A stretch of 64,000 nucleotides of DNA from CALLPQ01 sp038531745 (GTDB lineage Bacteria > Pseudomonadota > Alphaproteobacteria > Caulobacterales > Parvularculaceae), in contig JBCBBJ010000005.1 of the NCBI GenBank assembly GCA_038531745.1, positions 62,001-126,000 on the forward strand. Direction: 5' to 3'. The notes beneath the pieces are model-generated. The model saw nothing but the letters and a program-made list of their open reading frames with translations. It did no database searches and was not told where the DNA came from. The translations under genes were made by a program, and so were the position numbers. This document shows positions 43,441 through 52,793 of the stretch, in pieces; the stretch's first letter is position 1, and each line of letters opens with the position of its first letter.

Positions 43441-45117
43441 TCAAGGGCGGCGGGCCGCCGACCGGCCCATCACAAGGCCAGCACCCATCACCAGCACGGC
43501 CATCACCGCCCACACCCCATCGCCGACCCGGTCATAGAGGGGCCGCGCCGTGCGGGCCGGCAGTGCGGAGACCAAGGTGCCCGGCGCGTAAAGCGGGGCG
43601 TGCTGGCGCACTCGCCCCACACTGTCGATCACGGCGGAAATACCCGTATTGGCCGCCCTGGCCATGGGCACACCGCTCTCAATGGCCCGCAACCTCGCCT
43701 GATCCAGATGCTGCTTTGGCCCGGCATTATCGCCAAACCAGGCGTCATTGGTGCTGGTGATGAGGAGGTCAGGGCGATCCCCGCGCGGGTAAAGGGCACC
43801 CGGAAAAATCGCCTCATAACAGATCAATGGCGCAATCTTCACACCCGCCATATCGACGGTGACGGGCCCGGTCCCCGGCGTAAAACCGTCTTGCACCGGC
43901 GCCAATTGCGACAGACCCAGCGCCTTTAGCACCCCCTTCAGCGGCAAATATTCACCAAAGGGCACTAGATGGTGCTTGTCATAATAAGCGGCGACGGACG
44001 CCAGCCCGTCCCCCGCCTGCGCGGAAATCACCGCAATCGTATTGTAAAATTGCGCTGCGCCGTCCTCGCCATAAGAGCGCCGCAGGGAGCCCGCGAACAC
44101 AACCGTTTTTTCGCCCACCGCCAAGCCGATCTCACGCAAAACACCCGGCTGTTCACCAACCCACGGCACAGCATTTTCTGGCCATATCATCAGATGACGA
44201 AGGGGCTCATCACTGGGTTCTTCGCCGCTGGCCCGTTGTTCTTGTTGGGCACGGGCCGACAACTGTAAAAGCTGATCGAAATTGTCCCGGCGTTTGCTGG
44301 GATCGCTTTTATCCTTCTGCGGAATATTCGGCTGAATGACTGAAAGGCGGATGTGCTGGTCATCAGCTAAGCGGTCCGCTTGTGATAACCGCACGGCCCC
44401 GGTCACCGCCAACGCCGCAAACCCCAAGCCGCATGCCATTACCCCCCACGGCAAACGGCGACTTGGGTGCAAATCCATGACCGGCAACAGCGCCAACAGG
44501 CTTACCACAAGGCTTAGACCGTATACCCCATAAAGTGATGCCGTTTGCGCCAGCGCTGGATGGATGAGCATGGACTGACCTAACAGATTCCACGGCAAGC
44601 CGGTGAGAATATGCCCGCGTGCATATTCTAAAACACTGATCAATCCAGCGAATAGCAGGAGCCGCGCCCCGCGGGTCCATGTTGGCCGCGCCACAGCCAC
44701 CAGGCAAAGCGCGGGCAACGCAAAAAACAACGCAAGAAACCCCGCAAAGGCCGGGATCGCGATGGGGATCATCCACGCAAATTCTGCCGCCCGCACCAGA
44801 AACGCGAACCCCATCCAATAAAGACCGCTCAGGAAATAGCCGAACCCGAACCACCAGCCCGTGAGAAAAGCTGTGCGGTTTGGCCTGGTGGCATCTGCGG
44901 GTAAGGCCAGCAACAGGAACAAACAGCAAAGACCAAGGATCATTAACGGCAAAATATAATAGGGTGCCATGGCCAAGGTACAGCCAACCCCGCTGGTAAA
45001 AGCACACAAGGCCCGGCGCCAACCGGTAAGCGCGCCGAGACTTGCGGCCTGGCTGGTGATGCGGCGGCGCAATTCTTCCGTACCTTGAGCATGTATGCTG
45101 GTCATCATGCGCCGCAC
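43441..45117 (-). CDS. lnt: Apolipoprotein N-acyltransferase
   Basis: 558 residues; the true start may be the ATG at 45105. Six or more hydrophobic segments in the first 210 residues are followed by a periplasmic nitrilase-like domain (about 235-520). Catalytic triad candidates: Glu in VIQPNIPQKDK-following segments, Lys in KHHLVPFGEYLPL and Cys in PLICYEAIFPG; MIWPENAVPW is also a family mark. Lnt adds the third acyl chain to lipoproteins, needed by the lipoproteins in this window. It follows corC by 25 bp in the conserved phoH-ybeY-corC-lnt order. Confidence 0.96.
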   Translation of the reverse strand: MRRMMTSIHAQGTEELRRRITSQAASLGALTGWRRALCAFTSGVGCTLAMAPYYILPLMILGLCCLFLLLALPADATRPNRTAFLTGWWFGFGYFLSGLYWMGFAFLVRAAEFAWMIPIAIPAFAGFLALFFALPALCLVAVARPTWTRGARLLLFAGLISVLEYARGHILTGLPWNLLGQSMLIHPALAQTASLYGVYGLSLVVSLLALLPVMDLHPSRRLPWGVMACGLGFAALAVTGAVRLSQADRLADDQHIRLSVIQPNIPQKDKSDPSKRRDNFDQLLQLSARAQQEQRASGEEPSDEPLRHLMIWPENAVPWVGEQPGVLREIGLAVGEKTVVFAGSLRRSYGEDGAAQFYNTIAVISAQAGDGLASVAAYYDKHHLVPFGEYLPLKGVLKALGLSQLAPVQDGFTPGTGPVTVDMAGVKIAPLICYEAIFPGALYPRGDRPDLLITSTNDAWFGDNAGPKQHLDQARLRAIESGVPMARAANTGISAVIDSVGRVRQHAPLYAPGTLVSALPARTARPLYDRVGDGVWAVMAVLVMGAGLVMGRSAARRP

Positions 45118-45142
45118 ATTACCTGATACTGTCTAAAGCCGC

Positions 45143-46198
45143 CTAATTTGCGCCCGTTGATACCGCTTTTTCTGGGCTGTTGTCATCATTGTCAGCTGGT
45201 GTGGCCACAATGCCCGCCACGCGCGGGGTTTTTACCGCCGAAGAACGTTTGATGCGCAATTTGCGAATACGCCGTTCATCGGCATCGGCAACCTCAATCT
45301 CAAGACCTGATGGGTGGGTCATGATCTCACCGCGCACGGGCACGCGCCCGCCCAAGGAAAAGACAAGCCCGCCAAGGGTGTCTACATCCTCATCATCAGC
45401 CTGCAAGGTTAGCCCTGTGATCGCCTCTAGCTCTTCCAGCTCCACGCGCGCATCAGCTTCCCAGCCGCCAGCTTTGCGTTCCTGGACGAGCGGGCCCTCA
45501 TCTTCATCATGCTCATCATTGATCTCACCGACAATTTCTTCGATCAGGTCTTCGATGGTCACAAGACCGTCCGTACCCCCATATTCATCAATGACGAGAG
45601 CCATATGAATACGCGAGGCTTGCATGCGCAAGAAAAGATCCACAACCCGCATGGAAGGCGGCACATACAGGACTTTGCGGGTAATTGATTTCAGGGTTGG
45701 CGCCGGCGCTTCGGTCTCCTCGGCAATCGGGCCTCCAACGTCGGGCGCTTCGGCCATTATCGAAACCAGATCTTTAATATGGACCATGCCTTGCGGGTTA
45801 TCGAGGTCATCGCAAAACACCGGCATGCGCGAATGCCCGGCCTCAGAAAACTCCTTAAGGAGGGCGCGCAGGGGTGTCGCTTCGTCAACCGCAAAAATGT
45901 CGGCGCGCGGGATCATCACCTCATTGACCCGCATCTCATCGAACGCAATGACCCGCTCAATCATCTCCCGCCGCGTGCGCGGGGCATTTACCGTTGGCCC
46001 GTCAATGGGCTCACCGGCCAACGTATCCATGAGCGTTGACGCATCACCACGACCGCGCGCAAAGACGCGTTTTATTTTTGAAAACACACCAACACCGCGA
46101 GGGGTCGGCTCTGCGAGAGCACCGGTTGTTGTCTGGGCCGGGATTATCCCGGCAGGGTGGGCGGATAGCGTCTCATCCGCTGGGCCGCGATCGGCCAT
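45143..46198 (-). CDS. CorC/HlyC family CBS-domain transporter-associated protein
   Basis: 351 residues. Two CBS motifs (about 85-150 and 155-215: VMIPRADIFAVDEATPLRALLKEFSEAGHSRMPV; IHMALVIDEYGGTDGLVTIEDLIEEIVGEI) and a C-terminal CorC_HlyC domain with LTLQADDEDVDTLGGLVFSLGGRVPVRGE near residue 258. It lacks the DUF21 membrane domain found in larger relatives, so it is the soluble CorC type, linked in E. coli to Mg2+/Co2+ efflux. It sits between ybeY and lnt. The older name hemolysin C is misleading. Confidence 0.92.
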   Translation of the reverse strand: MADRGPADETLSAHPAGIIPAQTTTGALAEPTPRGVGVFSKIKRVFARGRGDASTLMDTLAGEPIDGPTVNAPRTRREMIERVIAFDEMRVNEVMIPRADIFAVDEATPLRALLKEFSEAGHSRMPVFCDDLDNPQGMVHIKDLVSIMAEAPDVGGPIAEETEAPAPTLKSITRKVLYVPPSMRVVDLFLRMQASRIHMALVIDEYGGTDGLVTIEDLIEEIVGEINDEHDEDEGPLVQERKAGGWEADARVELEELEAITGLTLQADDEDVDTLGGLVFSLGGRVPVRGEIMTHPSGLEIEVADADERRIRKLRIKRSSAVKTPRVAGIVATPADNDDNSPEKAVSTGAN

Positions 46199-46204
46199 TA
46201 TCTT

Positions 46205-46771
46205 CTACTCCCCGCTCGTGTCGGTTATCCCTATAGGCTCACTATCGGCATAGGGGTTTGCGATGGATAGCGTTTGCAAAATCGCGATTTCCAGCGTTTC
46301 CATCCGCGCTGCATCGTGCATTTTGATATGGTCATAGCCCATAAGATGTAAAAGACCGTGAACGATCAAATGCGCAAAGTGGTGGCCGATGGGCAACGCC
46401 CGCGCCGCCGCCTCCCGCGCGCAGGTCTCATAGGCAAGGGCGATGTCACCGAGATGGCCCATTTGCGGCGCGCCAGGGAAAGACAAAACATTGGTTGCCT
46501 TATCCTGCTGGCGAAACCGGGCGTTTAATCGGCGTACCGCGGCATCATCGGTGCACAAAACGCATATTGTGCCAGCAAGGCCGTTACCGGTTTCGCGGAT
46601 CAGCGCGTCGTTCACAGCCAACCGGCAAGCCCGGGCCAGTATTTCCCCATCGCTGTTTACGCCCAATAGGGCTTGCGTCCAGCGGTGGTCTTCCATGACC
46701 ACATCGAAATCATTCGTGTCCTCAGGCTTAGCCGGGCCGTCCGTATGCGGTGGTAAATCGGTTTCTATCAT
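46205..46771 (-). CDS. ybeY: Endoribonuclease YbeY
   Basis: 188 residues. The zinc-binding motif is HLIVHGLLHLMGYDH (H-x3-H-x5-H) near residue 143. RLNARFRQQDKATNVLSFP near residue 83 is the second family segment. YbeY takes part in 16S rRNA 3' end maturation and ribosome quality control. An N-terminal extension of about 25 acidic residues is longer than usual. Its start overlaps the phoH stop by four bases. Confidence 0.96.
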   Translation of the reverse strand: MIETDLPPHTDGPAKPEDTNDFDVVMEDHRWTQALLGVNSDGEILARACRLAVNDALIRETGNGLAGTICVLCTDDAAVRRLNARFRQQDKATNVLSFPGAPQMGHLGDIALAYETCAREAAARALPIGHHFAHLIVHGLLHLMGYDHIKMHDAARMETLEIAILQTLSIANPYADSEPIGITDTSGE

Positions 46772-47817
46772 AATGAGGGTGGTGTTCGGGCCGCATGCTG
46801 GCGGTCATAGGCCTTGATGATCCGGGCAACCAGCGGGTGACGCACCACATCGCTGGCCTCAAACGTTACCCGGCCAACACCTTTGACCCCGTCCAAGATA
46901 TCGAGGGCATCCACAAGACCTGACCGTTCCCCCGACGGCAAATCGCTTTGGCTTGGATCGCCGGTAACAATCATCATCGCCCCTTCGCCAAGCCGGGTCA
47001 GAAACATTTTCATCTGCGCCACCGACGCGTTCTGCCCCTCATCAAGGATGACCGCCGCGCGGGCCAGGGTGCGCCCACGCATGAACCCGATGGGGGCGAT
47101 TTCAATATCGCCCGCGGCCAGCCGCCGTTCTACAAAATCCGTATCCATCATATCGTGTAAAGCGTCATAAAGCGGGCGCAGATAGGGATCGACTTTTTCC
47201 TTCATGTCACCGGGCAAAAAGCCAATACGTTCCCCCGCTTCCAGGGCCGGGCGGGTCAAGACCAACCGTTCCACCTCGCCCGATAAAAGAAGCCCGATGG
47301 CGTGAGCAACAGCCAAATAGGTTTTTCCCGTGCCTGCCGGGCCCACCCCAAAAACGAGATCATGCCCGCGCAGGATATCAAGATAATGGGCCTGATTTTC
47401 CGTCCGAGGCAGGATCATCCGCTTGGGGGTCTTAATAGCAAGCTTTGCCCGGTCTTGGGTCAAGGCCGCCTTTGGTGAGGCCATATTGGCCGCGGCGCGA
47501 ATATCTTCAACACCCACACTTTGACCCTCTTCCAATTGCGCATAGGCGCTTTTCAGGGCAGCGACGGCGCTGGCGCGTCCCGAATCCGGCCCCGTCACGG
47601 CAAGCCTGTTGCCGCGCGGATCGATACGCACACCGAATATCTTTTCGAGGATGAGAAGGTGGGCATCATGCTCCCCGGCGAGGGCTGCCACGTGGTGATT
47701 GTTCTCAAAATCAACATATACCGTCTCCCCCGAAAGGGGGCCTGACCGGTCTGTTGACGGATGCTTTTTCAAAGCTTTTGCGGCGCTAAACTGTTCGGTC
47801 AAAACGGTGACTACCAT
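46768..47817 (-). CDS. phoH: PhoH-like ATPase
   Basis: 349 residues. An N-terminal KH-like region (about 40-105) is followed by a helicase-like ATPase with Walker A FGVGPAGTGKTYLAVAHAIG near residue 155 and Walker B AAVILDEGQNASVAQMKMFLTR near 250, plus VTGDPSQSDLP. PhoH proteins of this type act with YbeY in RNA metabolism. The conserved gene order miaB-phoH-ybeY-corC-lnt is complete here. No Pho box was seen upstream. Confidence 0.95.
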   Translation of the reverse strand: MVVTVLTEQFSAAKALKKHPSTDRSGPLSGETVYVDFENNHHVAALAGEHDAHLLILEKIFGVRIDPRGNRLAVTGPDSGRASAVAALKSAYAQLEEGQSVGVEDIRAAANMASPKAALTQDRAKLAIKTPKRMILPRTENQAHYLDILRGHDLVFGVGPAGTGKTYLAVAHAIGLLLSGEVERLVLTRPALEAGERIGFLPGDMKEKVDPYLRPLYDALHDMMDTDFVERRLAAGDIEIAPIGFMRGRTLARAAVILDEGQNASVAQMKMFLTRLGEGAMMIVTGDPSQSDLPSGERSGLVDALDILDGVKGVGRVTFEASDVVRHPLVARIIKAYDRQHAARTPPSL

Positions 47818-47888
47818 CTGATGGGTGGGCGTAGGAAAAGGTGAGAATAAATCCTTATGGTTTCATTCAGGTTGCCATAGTTGCGGTA

Positions 47889-49307
47889 TTAATCCAGCAC
47901 GATTGCATCGGTGCCGGACAGGGCGTTGGGGGTTACCCCATCAATGCGGACCCGGCCCAGCTTACCAACCCAATCTTCCGGCGCCGTCACATGGACACTC
48001 TGCAAATAGGGTGACCGGCCGATAAGCTGACCAGCATGACGCCCGGTTTTCTCAAACAAAACGTCCATGCTCTTGCCAATTTGCGCACGGTTAAAGGCCT
48101 GTTTTTGCGCCTCCAACAGGGCTTGCAGACGCGCCAATCGTGCGTCTTTTACCGGCTCGGCAATCTGTTTGGCCATGGCCGCGCCTGGCGTGCCGGGGCG
48201 GCGCGAATATTTGAAAGAGAACGCAGACGCGTAGCCAATACGCGCCACCAGCGCCATGGTTGCCTCAAAATCCTCATCGCTTTCGCCGGGAAATCCGACG
48301 ATAAAATCACCCGAAATGGCAATATCGGGCCGGGCTGACCGCACCCGCGCAATCTGCGCCTCATAGCCCGCAGCGGTATGGCCACGGTTCATGGCTTTCA
48401 ACATAGCATCGGACCCCGATTGGATCGGCAGATGCAGATAGGGCATCAGCTTTGGCTCCTCGCCAATGGCCGCAATCAAATCATCGCTCATGTCGCGGGG
48501 ATGCGATGTGGTAAAGCGGATGCGCTCGATGCCGTCGATCCGGGAGAGATGGCGACATAAATCGCCAAGGCCCCAAACCGCTTTATTTCCAGTGGTCGTT
48601 TCGGGATCGATCGTACCGTTTGGCGCCGCCGCCTGCCACGCATTGACGTTTTGGCCCAAGAGCGTGATCTCTCGAACCCCCTGGCGGGCAAGACTGCGCG
48701 CTTCGGCGGCAATGGCATCAACGGCCCGGGAAACCTCTGCGCCGCGTGTATAAGGCACAACGCAAAATGTGCAGAATTTATCGCACCCTTCTTGTACCGT
48801 CACGAACGCGGTGGGCCCCTCGGCTTTACGGTCGGCAAGACGATCAAACTTTTCTTCAACAGCAAAATCTGTTTCCAGCACCGCCCCCCCGGCGCGGGCA
48901 GCGCGGGCCAGCATTTCTGGCAGGCGATGATAGGCCTGGGGGCCAAACACCATATCAACTTGCGGCGCGCGGGCTTTTATTTGCGCGCCCTCTGCCTGGG
49001 CCACACAGCCGGCAACAGCAATGGTGAGCGGCCTGTCGCTCGCCGCTTGCTTTTGCTTTTGTTTTTTCAGGCGCCCGAGTTCCGAATATACTTTTTCGGC
49101 GGCTTTTTCCCGAATGTGGCAGGTGTTCAAGATAACAAGGTCCGCGCCCTCAGGCTGGCTCGCCACATCATAACCCAACGGCTTCAACAGGCCCGTCATG
49201 CGTTCACTGTCATAGACATTCATCTGGCAACCATAGGTCTTAACGAAGACAGATTTCTTGGCGCCGGACGCCGCAGGCTCTGCTTTATCTGTTGCTGATT
49301 TTTCCAT
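47889..49307 (-). CDS. miaB: tRNA-2-methylthio-N6-dimethylallyladenosine synthase MiaB
   Basis: About 472 residues from ATG 49307; the frame extends to 49364 but homologous character begins near VFVKTYGCQMNVYDSERM. UPF0004 domain with Cys at YGCQMN and further Cys (NTCHIREKA, AGCVAQAEG) for the auxiliary cluster. The radical SAM motif is GCDKFCTFCVVPYTRG near residue 160 (CxxxCxxC). A TRAM domain ends the protein. MiaB adds the methylthio group at A37 of tRNAs reading UNN codons. It precedes phoH by about 70 bp. Confidence 0.97.
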   Translation of the reverse strand: MEKSATDKAEPAASGAKKSVFVKTYGCQMNVYDSERMTGLLKPLGYDVASQPEGADLVILNTCHIREKAAEKVYSELGRLKKQKQKQAASDRPLTIAVAGCVAQAEGAQIKARAPQVDMVFGPQAYHRLPEMLARAARAGGAVLETDFAVEEKFDRLADRKAEGPTAFVTVQEGCDKFCTFCVVPYTRGAEVSRAVDAIAAEARSLARQGVREITLLGQNVNAWQAAAPNGTIDPETTTGNKAVWGLGDLCRHLSRIDGIERIRFTTSHPRDMSDDLIAAIGEEPKLMPYLHLPIQSGSDAMLKAMNRGHTAAGYEAQIARVRSARPDIAISGDFIVGFPGESDEDFEATMALVARIGYASAFSFKYSRRPGTPGAAMAKQIAEPVKDARLARLQALLEAQKQAFNRAQIGKSMDVLFEKTGRHAGQLIGRSPYLQSVHVTAPEDWVGKLGRVRIDGVTPNALSGTDAIVLD

Positions 49308-49394
49308 GACGAGACCAATTGTGTTTGAGCGCGGTGCTATACGCTGTCTATGGGTAGTTTGCAAAAACCCGTGCTGGGCCTTGCGCCAGCCCCT

Positions 49395-50921
49395 TCACGT
49401 GGCTGGTTGTTCTCTCTCCCCGTCAATTTGCGCCAATACTGTTTTCAGGGCGGCGCGCGTTTCATCTAATGTTGTGTCCGTGGGGATCACATGGTCGGCG
49501 CGTGCACGTTTTTCTGCGTCAGGCATTTGTTTGCCCAAAATACTGGCAAGCTTTTCCGGGGTCATCCCGGGCCGGGCAAGAACACGGGCTTTTTGAACCG
49601 CTGGGTCCGCCGACACGACAATGGTCCGATGGCAATAGCGTGCATAATCCCCCTCGAATAATAGGGGGATATCGAGGAGGCACCGCGCAGCCCCACGCCG
49701 GCGCGCTTCCCGGATAAAAAGCATCCGATCAACAGCAACCAGGGGATGGACGATTGCCTCAAGCTGGCGCATGGCCTCCGCGTTACCCAATACCAGATTG
49801 CCAAGCGCTGACCGGTCCACACCGTCCTTGCCCACCGCATCCGGAAACACCGTGCCAAGGGCAAAGGCGCCGCGTCCGTTCTTTGCGTACAATCGATGCA
49901 CAGCGGCATCGGCATCCCACACGGGCACACCCGCATCGGCGGCCATTTGCGCCACTGTTGATTTCCCCATCCCGATGGACCCGGTTAACCCAATAACAAG
50001 GGGAGCCATGTTGGTGGTTCCCGCAAGCGTTGCCAGAAGATGCGTGTAAAGATCATCATCAACATGTGGCTTCACCCCAAACCACCGTTCGTGGCCCGGC
50101 ACCGCCTGGTGCATCAACATGTGCAACCCGTTAAAGGTATGAAACCCCTGCGCGTCGGCTGAACGCAAGAAGGGTGTTTGCAGCGGATCATACACAATAT
50201 CGGCAATAATGGGTTTGCTGGTGACGCCCTGAAACGAAAACGCCAAGGGCTGTTTATGGCGCATACCGAGTGATGTGGCATTGACGATCAGATTAGCATC
50301 ACTGGCTGGTGCCTCCGCCCAAGGGGCGATATTGAAAACCGCATCTGGCGCATGGCTCGACAGCATGGCGACGAGGGCTTGCGCCTTTGCAAGTGTTCTA
50401 TTGGCGATCGTAATGTGTTTGATGCCCGCATCCAATAAGCCCACACAAACGGCTGAGGCGGCAGCGCCCGCGCCCAGGACAAGTGCAGTGGTTATCGGGC
50501 TCGTCAACTCATTTTGCGTAGCCGTCTGCGCTTGTAATGCTGCAGCAAATCCGTACCCGTCGGTATTCTTGGCCTCGATGGTATCTTCGGTAAAACTCAA
50601 CGTGTTGCTGGCTTTTATCAATTCACTGGTGGCATCGCGGTGTGTTGCCGCCACAAAGGCGCGTGTCTTATGGGGCATGGTCACGTTGACCCCCGCAAAA
50701 CCGGCCAGGCGCAAGCCATCAATGGCGCGATCAAAATCCGCTTGGGTATCGGGAACGCTAAGGGGCAGATAGACACCCTCCACCCCCGCCCTATGGCACC
50801 AATAATCGTGGATAGCCGGGGATAGGGATTGCGCAATGGGATCACCGATAACCGCCGCGAGGTTCACATGGTGCCACGCTTTTTCTAAAGGGTGCGTGTA
50901 GGATGGTGCATCAGTCATCAA
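49395..50921 (-). CDS. Fused shikimate dehydrogenase (AroE) - dephospho-CoA kinase (CoaE)
   Basis: 508 residues in one uninterrupted frame. Residues 1-304 are AroE: QSLSPAIHDYW near 31, GVNVTMPHK with the catalytic Lys85, NTDGYGF near 118 and the NADP loop LGAGAAASAV near 148. Residues 305-508 are CoaE: VIGLTGSIGMGKST (P-loop near 309-322), VWDADAAVHRLY, VHPLVAVDRM and LDIPLLFE. The enzymes act in the shikimate pathway and in the last step of CoA synthesis. In other alphaproteobacteria they are usually separate adjacent genes. An internal ATG at 50009 could still start a separate CoaE. The gene overlaps maf by four bases. Confidence 0.9.
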   Translation of the reverse strand: MMTDAPSYTHPLEKAWHHVNLAAVIGDPIAQSLSPAIHDYWCHRAGVEGVYLPLSVPDTQADFDRAIDGLRLAGFAGVNVTMPHKTRAFVAATHRDATSELIKASNTLSFTEDTIEAKNTDGYGFAAALQAQTATQNELTSPITTALVLGAGAAASAVCVGLLDAGIKHITIANRTLAKAQALVAMLSSHAPDAVFNIAPWAEAPASDANLIVNATSLGMRHKQPLAFSFQGVTSKPIIADIVYDPLQTPFLRSADAQGFHTFNGLHMLMHQAVPGHERWFGVKPHVDDDLYTHLLATLAGTTNMAPLVIGLTGSIGMGKSTVAQMAADAGVPVWDADAAVHRLYAKNGRGAFALGTVFPDAVGKDGVDRSALGNLVLGNAEAMRQLEAIVHPLVAVDRMLFIREARRRGAARCLLDIPLLFEGDYARYCHRTIVVSADPAVQKARVLARPGMTPEKLASILGKQMPDAEKRARADHVIPTDTTLDETRAALKTVLAQIDGEREQPAT

Positions 50922-51529
50922 TATGCGATAACCCCATGGTCGCGGAATATCGGTAATAGGGGCGTGAGCGGTAAACCCAGAATGGTAAAGTAATCGCCTT
51001 CAATTTTCTCAAACAACCGCGCACCTTTTCCTTCCAAATGGTAGGCTCCAACGCTTGATAAAACGCCCTCACCGACATCATCGAAATATTGGTCAATTTC
51101 CATATCCGTCAGGGAGCGGATCGTTAAATCAGCGGTGCTGATCCCCGCGTAAACAGGCTGTTTTTCTTTTAACAAGGTCGTGGCATTCATCAGCGTATGG
51201 GTTTTGCCTTGCATGGCACGCAGCCGCTCCTTGGCCTCGTCCATATCCGCTGGCTTGTCGTAAAGCGCCCCGTCAAAAATCAGTATCTGGTCGGAGCCAA
51301 GCACTAAGGGTTCCGACGCTATCTCTGACGCCGGGGCTATCGCGGACGCTTTTGCATGGGCAAGGCGGGTAACAATCGTCTCCATACTATCGCCAGCCGC
51401 AAGACCGGCGTTTTTTATGGCAGCTTCATCGGTTTGAGTGGGTTGCGCGGCAAAATCGATCCCTGCATTCGTCAGGATCGTTGCGCGAATTATGCTGCCT
51501 GAGGCCAGGATCAGTTTGTGACGCATCAT
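50918..51529 (-). CDS. Maf-like nucleoside triphosphate pyrophosphatase
   Basis: 203 residues. The start LILASGSIIRATIL resembles the Maf signature (usually S-x-S-P-R-R), with Ile and Ala in place of the common Pro/Arg. Further marks: the PTQTDEAAI segment near residue 30, GSDQILIFDG near 80 (the catalytic Asp), and DLTIRSLTDMEIDQYF near 130. Maf proteins hydrolyse non-canonical NTPs or modified UTP/CTP. It overlaps both ppsR and the aroE-coaE gene by four bases, so the three are one translationally coupled unit. Confidence 0.9.
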   Translation of the reverse strand: MMRHKLILASGSIIRATILTNAGIDFAAQPTQTDEAAIKNAGLAAGDSMETIVTRLAHAKASAIAPASEIASEPLVLGSDQILIFDGALYDKPADMDEAKERLRAMQGKTHTLMNATTLLKEKQPVYAGISTADLTIRSLTDMEIDQYFDDVGEGVLSSVGAYHLEGKGARLFEKIEGDYFTILGLPLTPLLPIFRDHGVIAY

Positions 51530-52446
51530 TTGCCTCGTTGGTCGACCCGCGCCGAAAGCTTGGTCAGGATTTGTGCAGCCGTTTCCTCTACAGACCGGCG
51601 TGTCACATCAATCACGGGCCAACGATGTTTGGCAAACATGCGTTTTGCTTTGAGGAGTTCCGCTTTGATGGCTGCTTCATCAGCATAGCTGGTGCTGTCA
51701 TGCACATTCATGGCTCCAAGCCGGTTTTTGCGGATCTGCCCTAATCGGTCAGGACTTGCGATCAAGCCGACAATTAACGGCCGAGTCAATGAAAAGAGCT
51801 CAGTGGGCGGATCACTGGTTGGTACCAGCGGCACATTGGCGGCTTTCACCCCGCGGTTGGCCAAATACATACAGGTTGGTGTTTTTGATGTCCGGCTCAC
51901 ACCCACAAGCACAACGTCGGCGCTATTCAAATCACCGGTCATCTGCCCATCATCATGGGCCAGGGTATAATCCAATGCAGCGATTCGCTTGAAATACGCA
52001 TCATCGAGACGATGGCGCGCCCCGGTATCAAGGGTTTGCTCCAATCCCAAATAATCGGAAAATGCACTCGTCAGGGGATCAAGAACGGAAACCACCGGCA
52101 AGTTCATTTCACTGCAGCGCATTTCCAGATGGCGCCGCAGGGCCGGATTCACGATCGTATGCAAAACAAGTCCCGGCGCTGACTCGATCCCGTGGATTGC
52201 TTTTTCCAATTGGGTCTTGGTACGGATCAACGCATAGATATGCTCGAATGGTGTCGCCGCTGCAAATTGCGACGCACTCGCCTTCAACATGGTGTTCAAC
52301 GTCTCGCCTGTTGAATCCGATAAAAGATGCACATGGAAATACGTCGCCGCTGGCGGTGTGCCAGCCGACCTTTCAGATGCATCGCTTGGCACCTCTTCAG
52401 CCTTGATCGCCGATAGTATGGGTCGTCCAAAAGGTAGGTTATCCAC
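51526..52446 (-). CDS. ppsR: PPSR family pyruvate, water (phosphate) dikinase regulatory protein (DUF299)
   Basis: 306 residues with start GTG 52446; the first 35 residues are not conserved and the true start could be internal. VHLLSDSTGETLNTMLKASASQF near residue 39 and VLVGVSRTSKTPTCMYLANRGVKAANVPLVP near 180 (nucleotide loop) are the family signatures. Such proteins are bifunctional kinase/pyrophosphorylases controlling PEP synthase or pyruvate phosphate dikinase. This gene is the homologue of RP001, which flanks the origin in Rickettsia and Caulobacter. A DnaA-box-like TTATCCACG overlaps its start. Confidence 0.93.
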   Translation of the reverse strand: MDNLPFGRPILSAIKAEEVPSDASERSAGTPPAATYFHVHLLSDSTGETLNTMLKASASQFAAATPFEHIYALIRTKTQLEKAIHGIESAPGLVLHTIVNPALRRHLEMRCSEMNLPVVSVLDPLTSAFSDYLGLEQTLDTGARHRLDDAYFKRIAALDYTLAHDDGQMTGDLNSADVVLVGVSRTSKTPTCMYLANRGVKAANVPLVPTSDPPTELFSLTRPLIVGLIASPDRLGQIRKNRLGAMNVHDSTSYADEAAIKAELLKAKRMFAKHRWPVIDVTRRSVEETAAQILTKLSARVDQRGK

Positions 52447-52447
52447 G
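52439..52447 (+). promoter_or_regulatory. DnaA-box-like site
   Basis: TTATCCACG differs from TTATCCACA by one base. It overlaps the start codon region of ppsR at the left edge of the origin. Confidence 0.6.
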
Positions 52448-52455
52448 GTCTGTCC

Positions 52456-52464
52456 TGTGGAAAA
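52456..52464 (-). promoter_or_regulatory. DnaA box (TTTTCCACA)
   Basis: On the minus strand TTTTCCACA matches TTWTNCACA at all positions. It faces the previous site 9 bp away, giving an inverted pair at the left side of the origin. Confidence 0.65.
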
Positions 52465-52616
52465 TCAGCGCAAAATTGGGTGGCTGTTAGTCTTACCGGA
52501 TTTGCGCCTATTTTGTCCAAGTTTTACCGGTATTACCCCGGGCTCTCGTTTCGGTTTCTATCCCCGGCAAAACCCTTTCCTCTTTTTCTCTAATCTGGGA
52601 AAACTTGGCCTCCATA

Positions 52617-52625
52617 TTCTCCACA
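52617..52625 (+). promoter_or_regulatory. DnaA-box-like site (TTCTCCACA)
   Basis: One mismatch to TTWTNCACA. It lies in the middle of the predicted origin. A weaker candidate with TTTTCCCCA occurs near 52749. Confidence 0.5.
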
Positions 52626-52778
52626 GCCGGTATTTCAATCACGGTTTCAACATGTTAGCGACATTGGTAGTGGTGAGTGTGACTTGTTTTCTCCCCAGTT
52701 TGTTCGGCTACCGTAACGCTTTTAGGGGATAAACATGGGGCCAGACCTTTTTCCCCACTATCCGTGCCTATATCTCTA

Positions 52779-52793
52779 TTAACTCATTTTTAA
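52779..52793. promoter_or_regulatory. CtrA box (TTAA-N7-TTAA)
   Basis: TTAA-CTCATTT-TTAA is a perfect CtrA full site. A further TTAA follows after six bases (52800-52803), and a GAATC lies between them. It is 27 bp before the hemE start, so CtrA could both block initiation and control hemE, as described for the Caulobacter origin. Confidence 0.75.
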
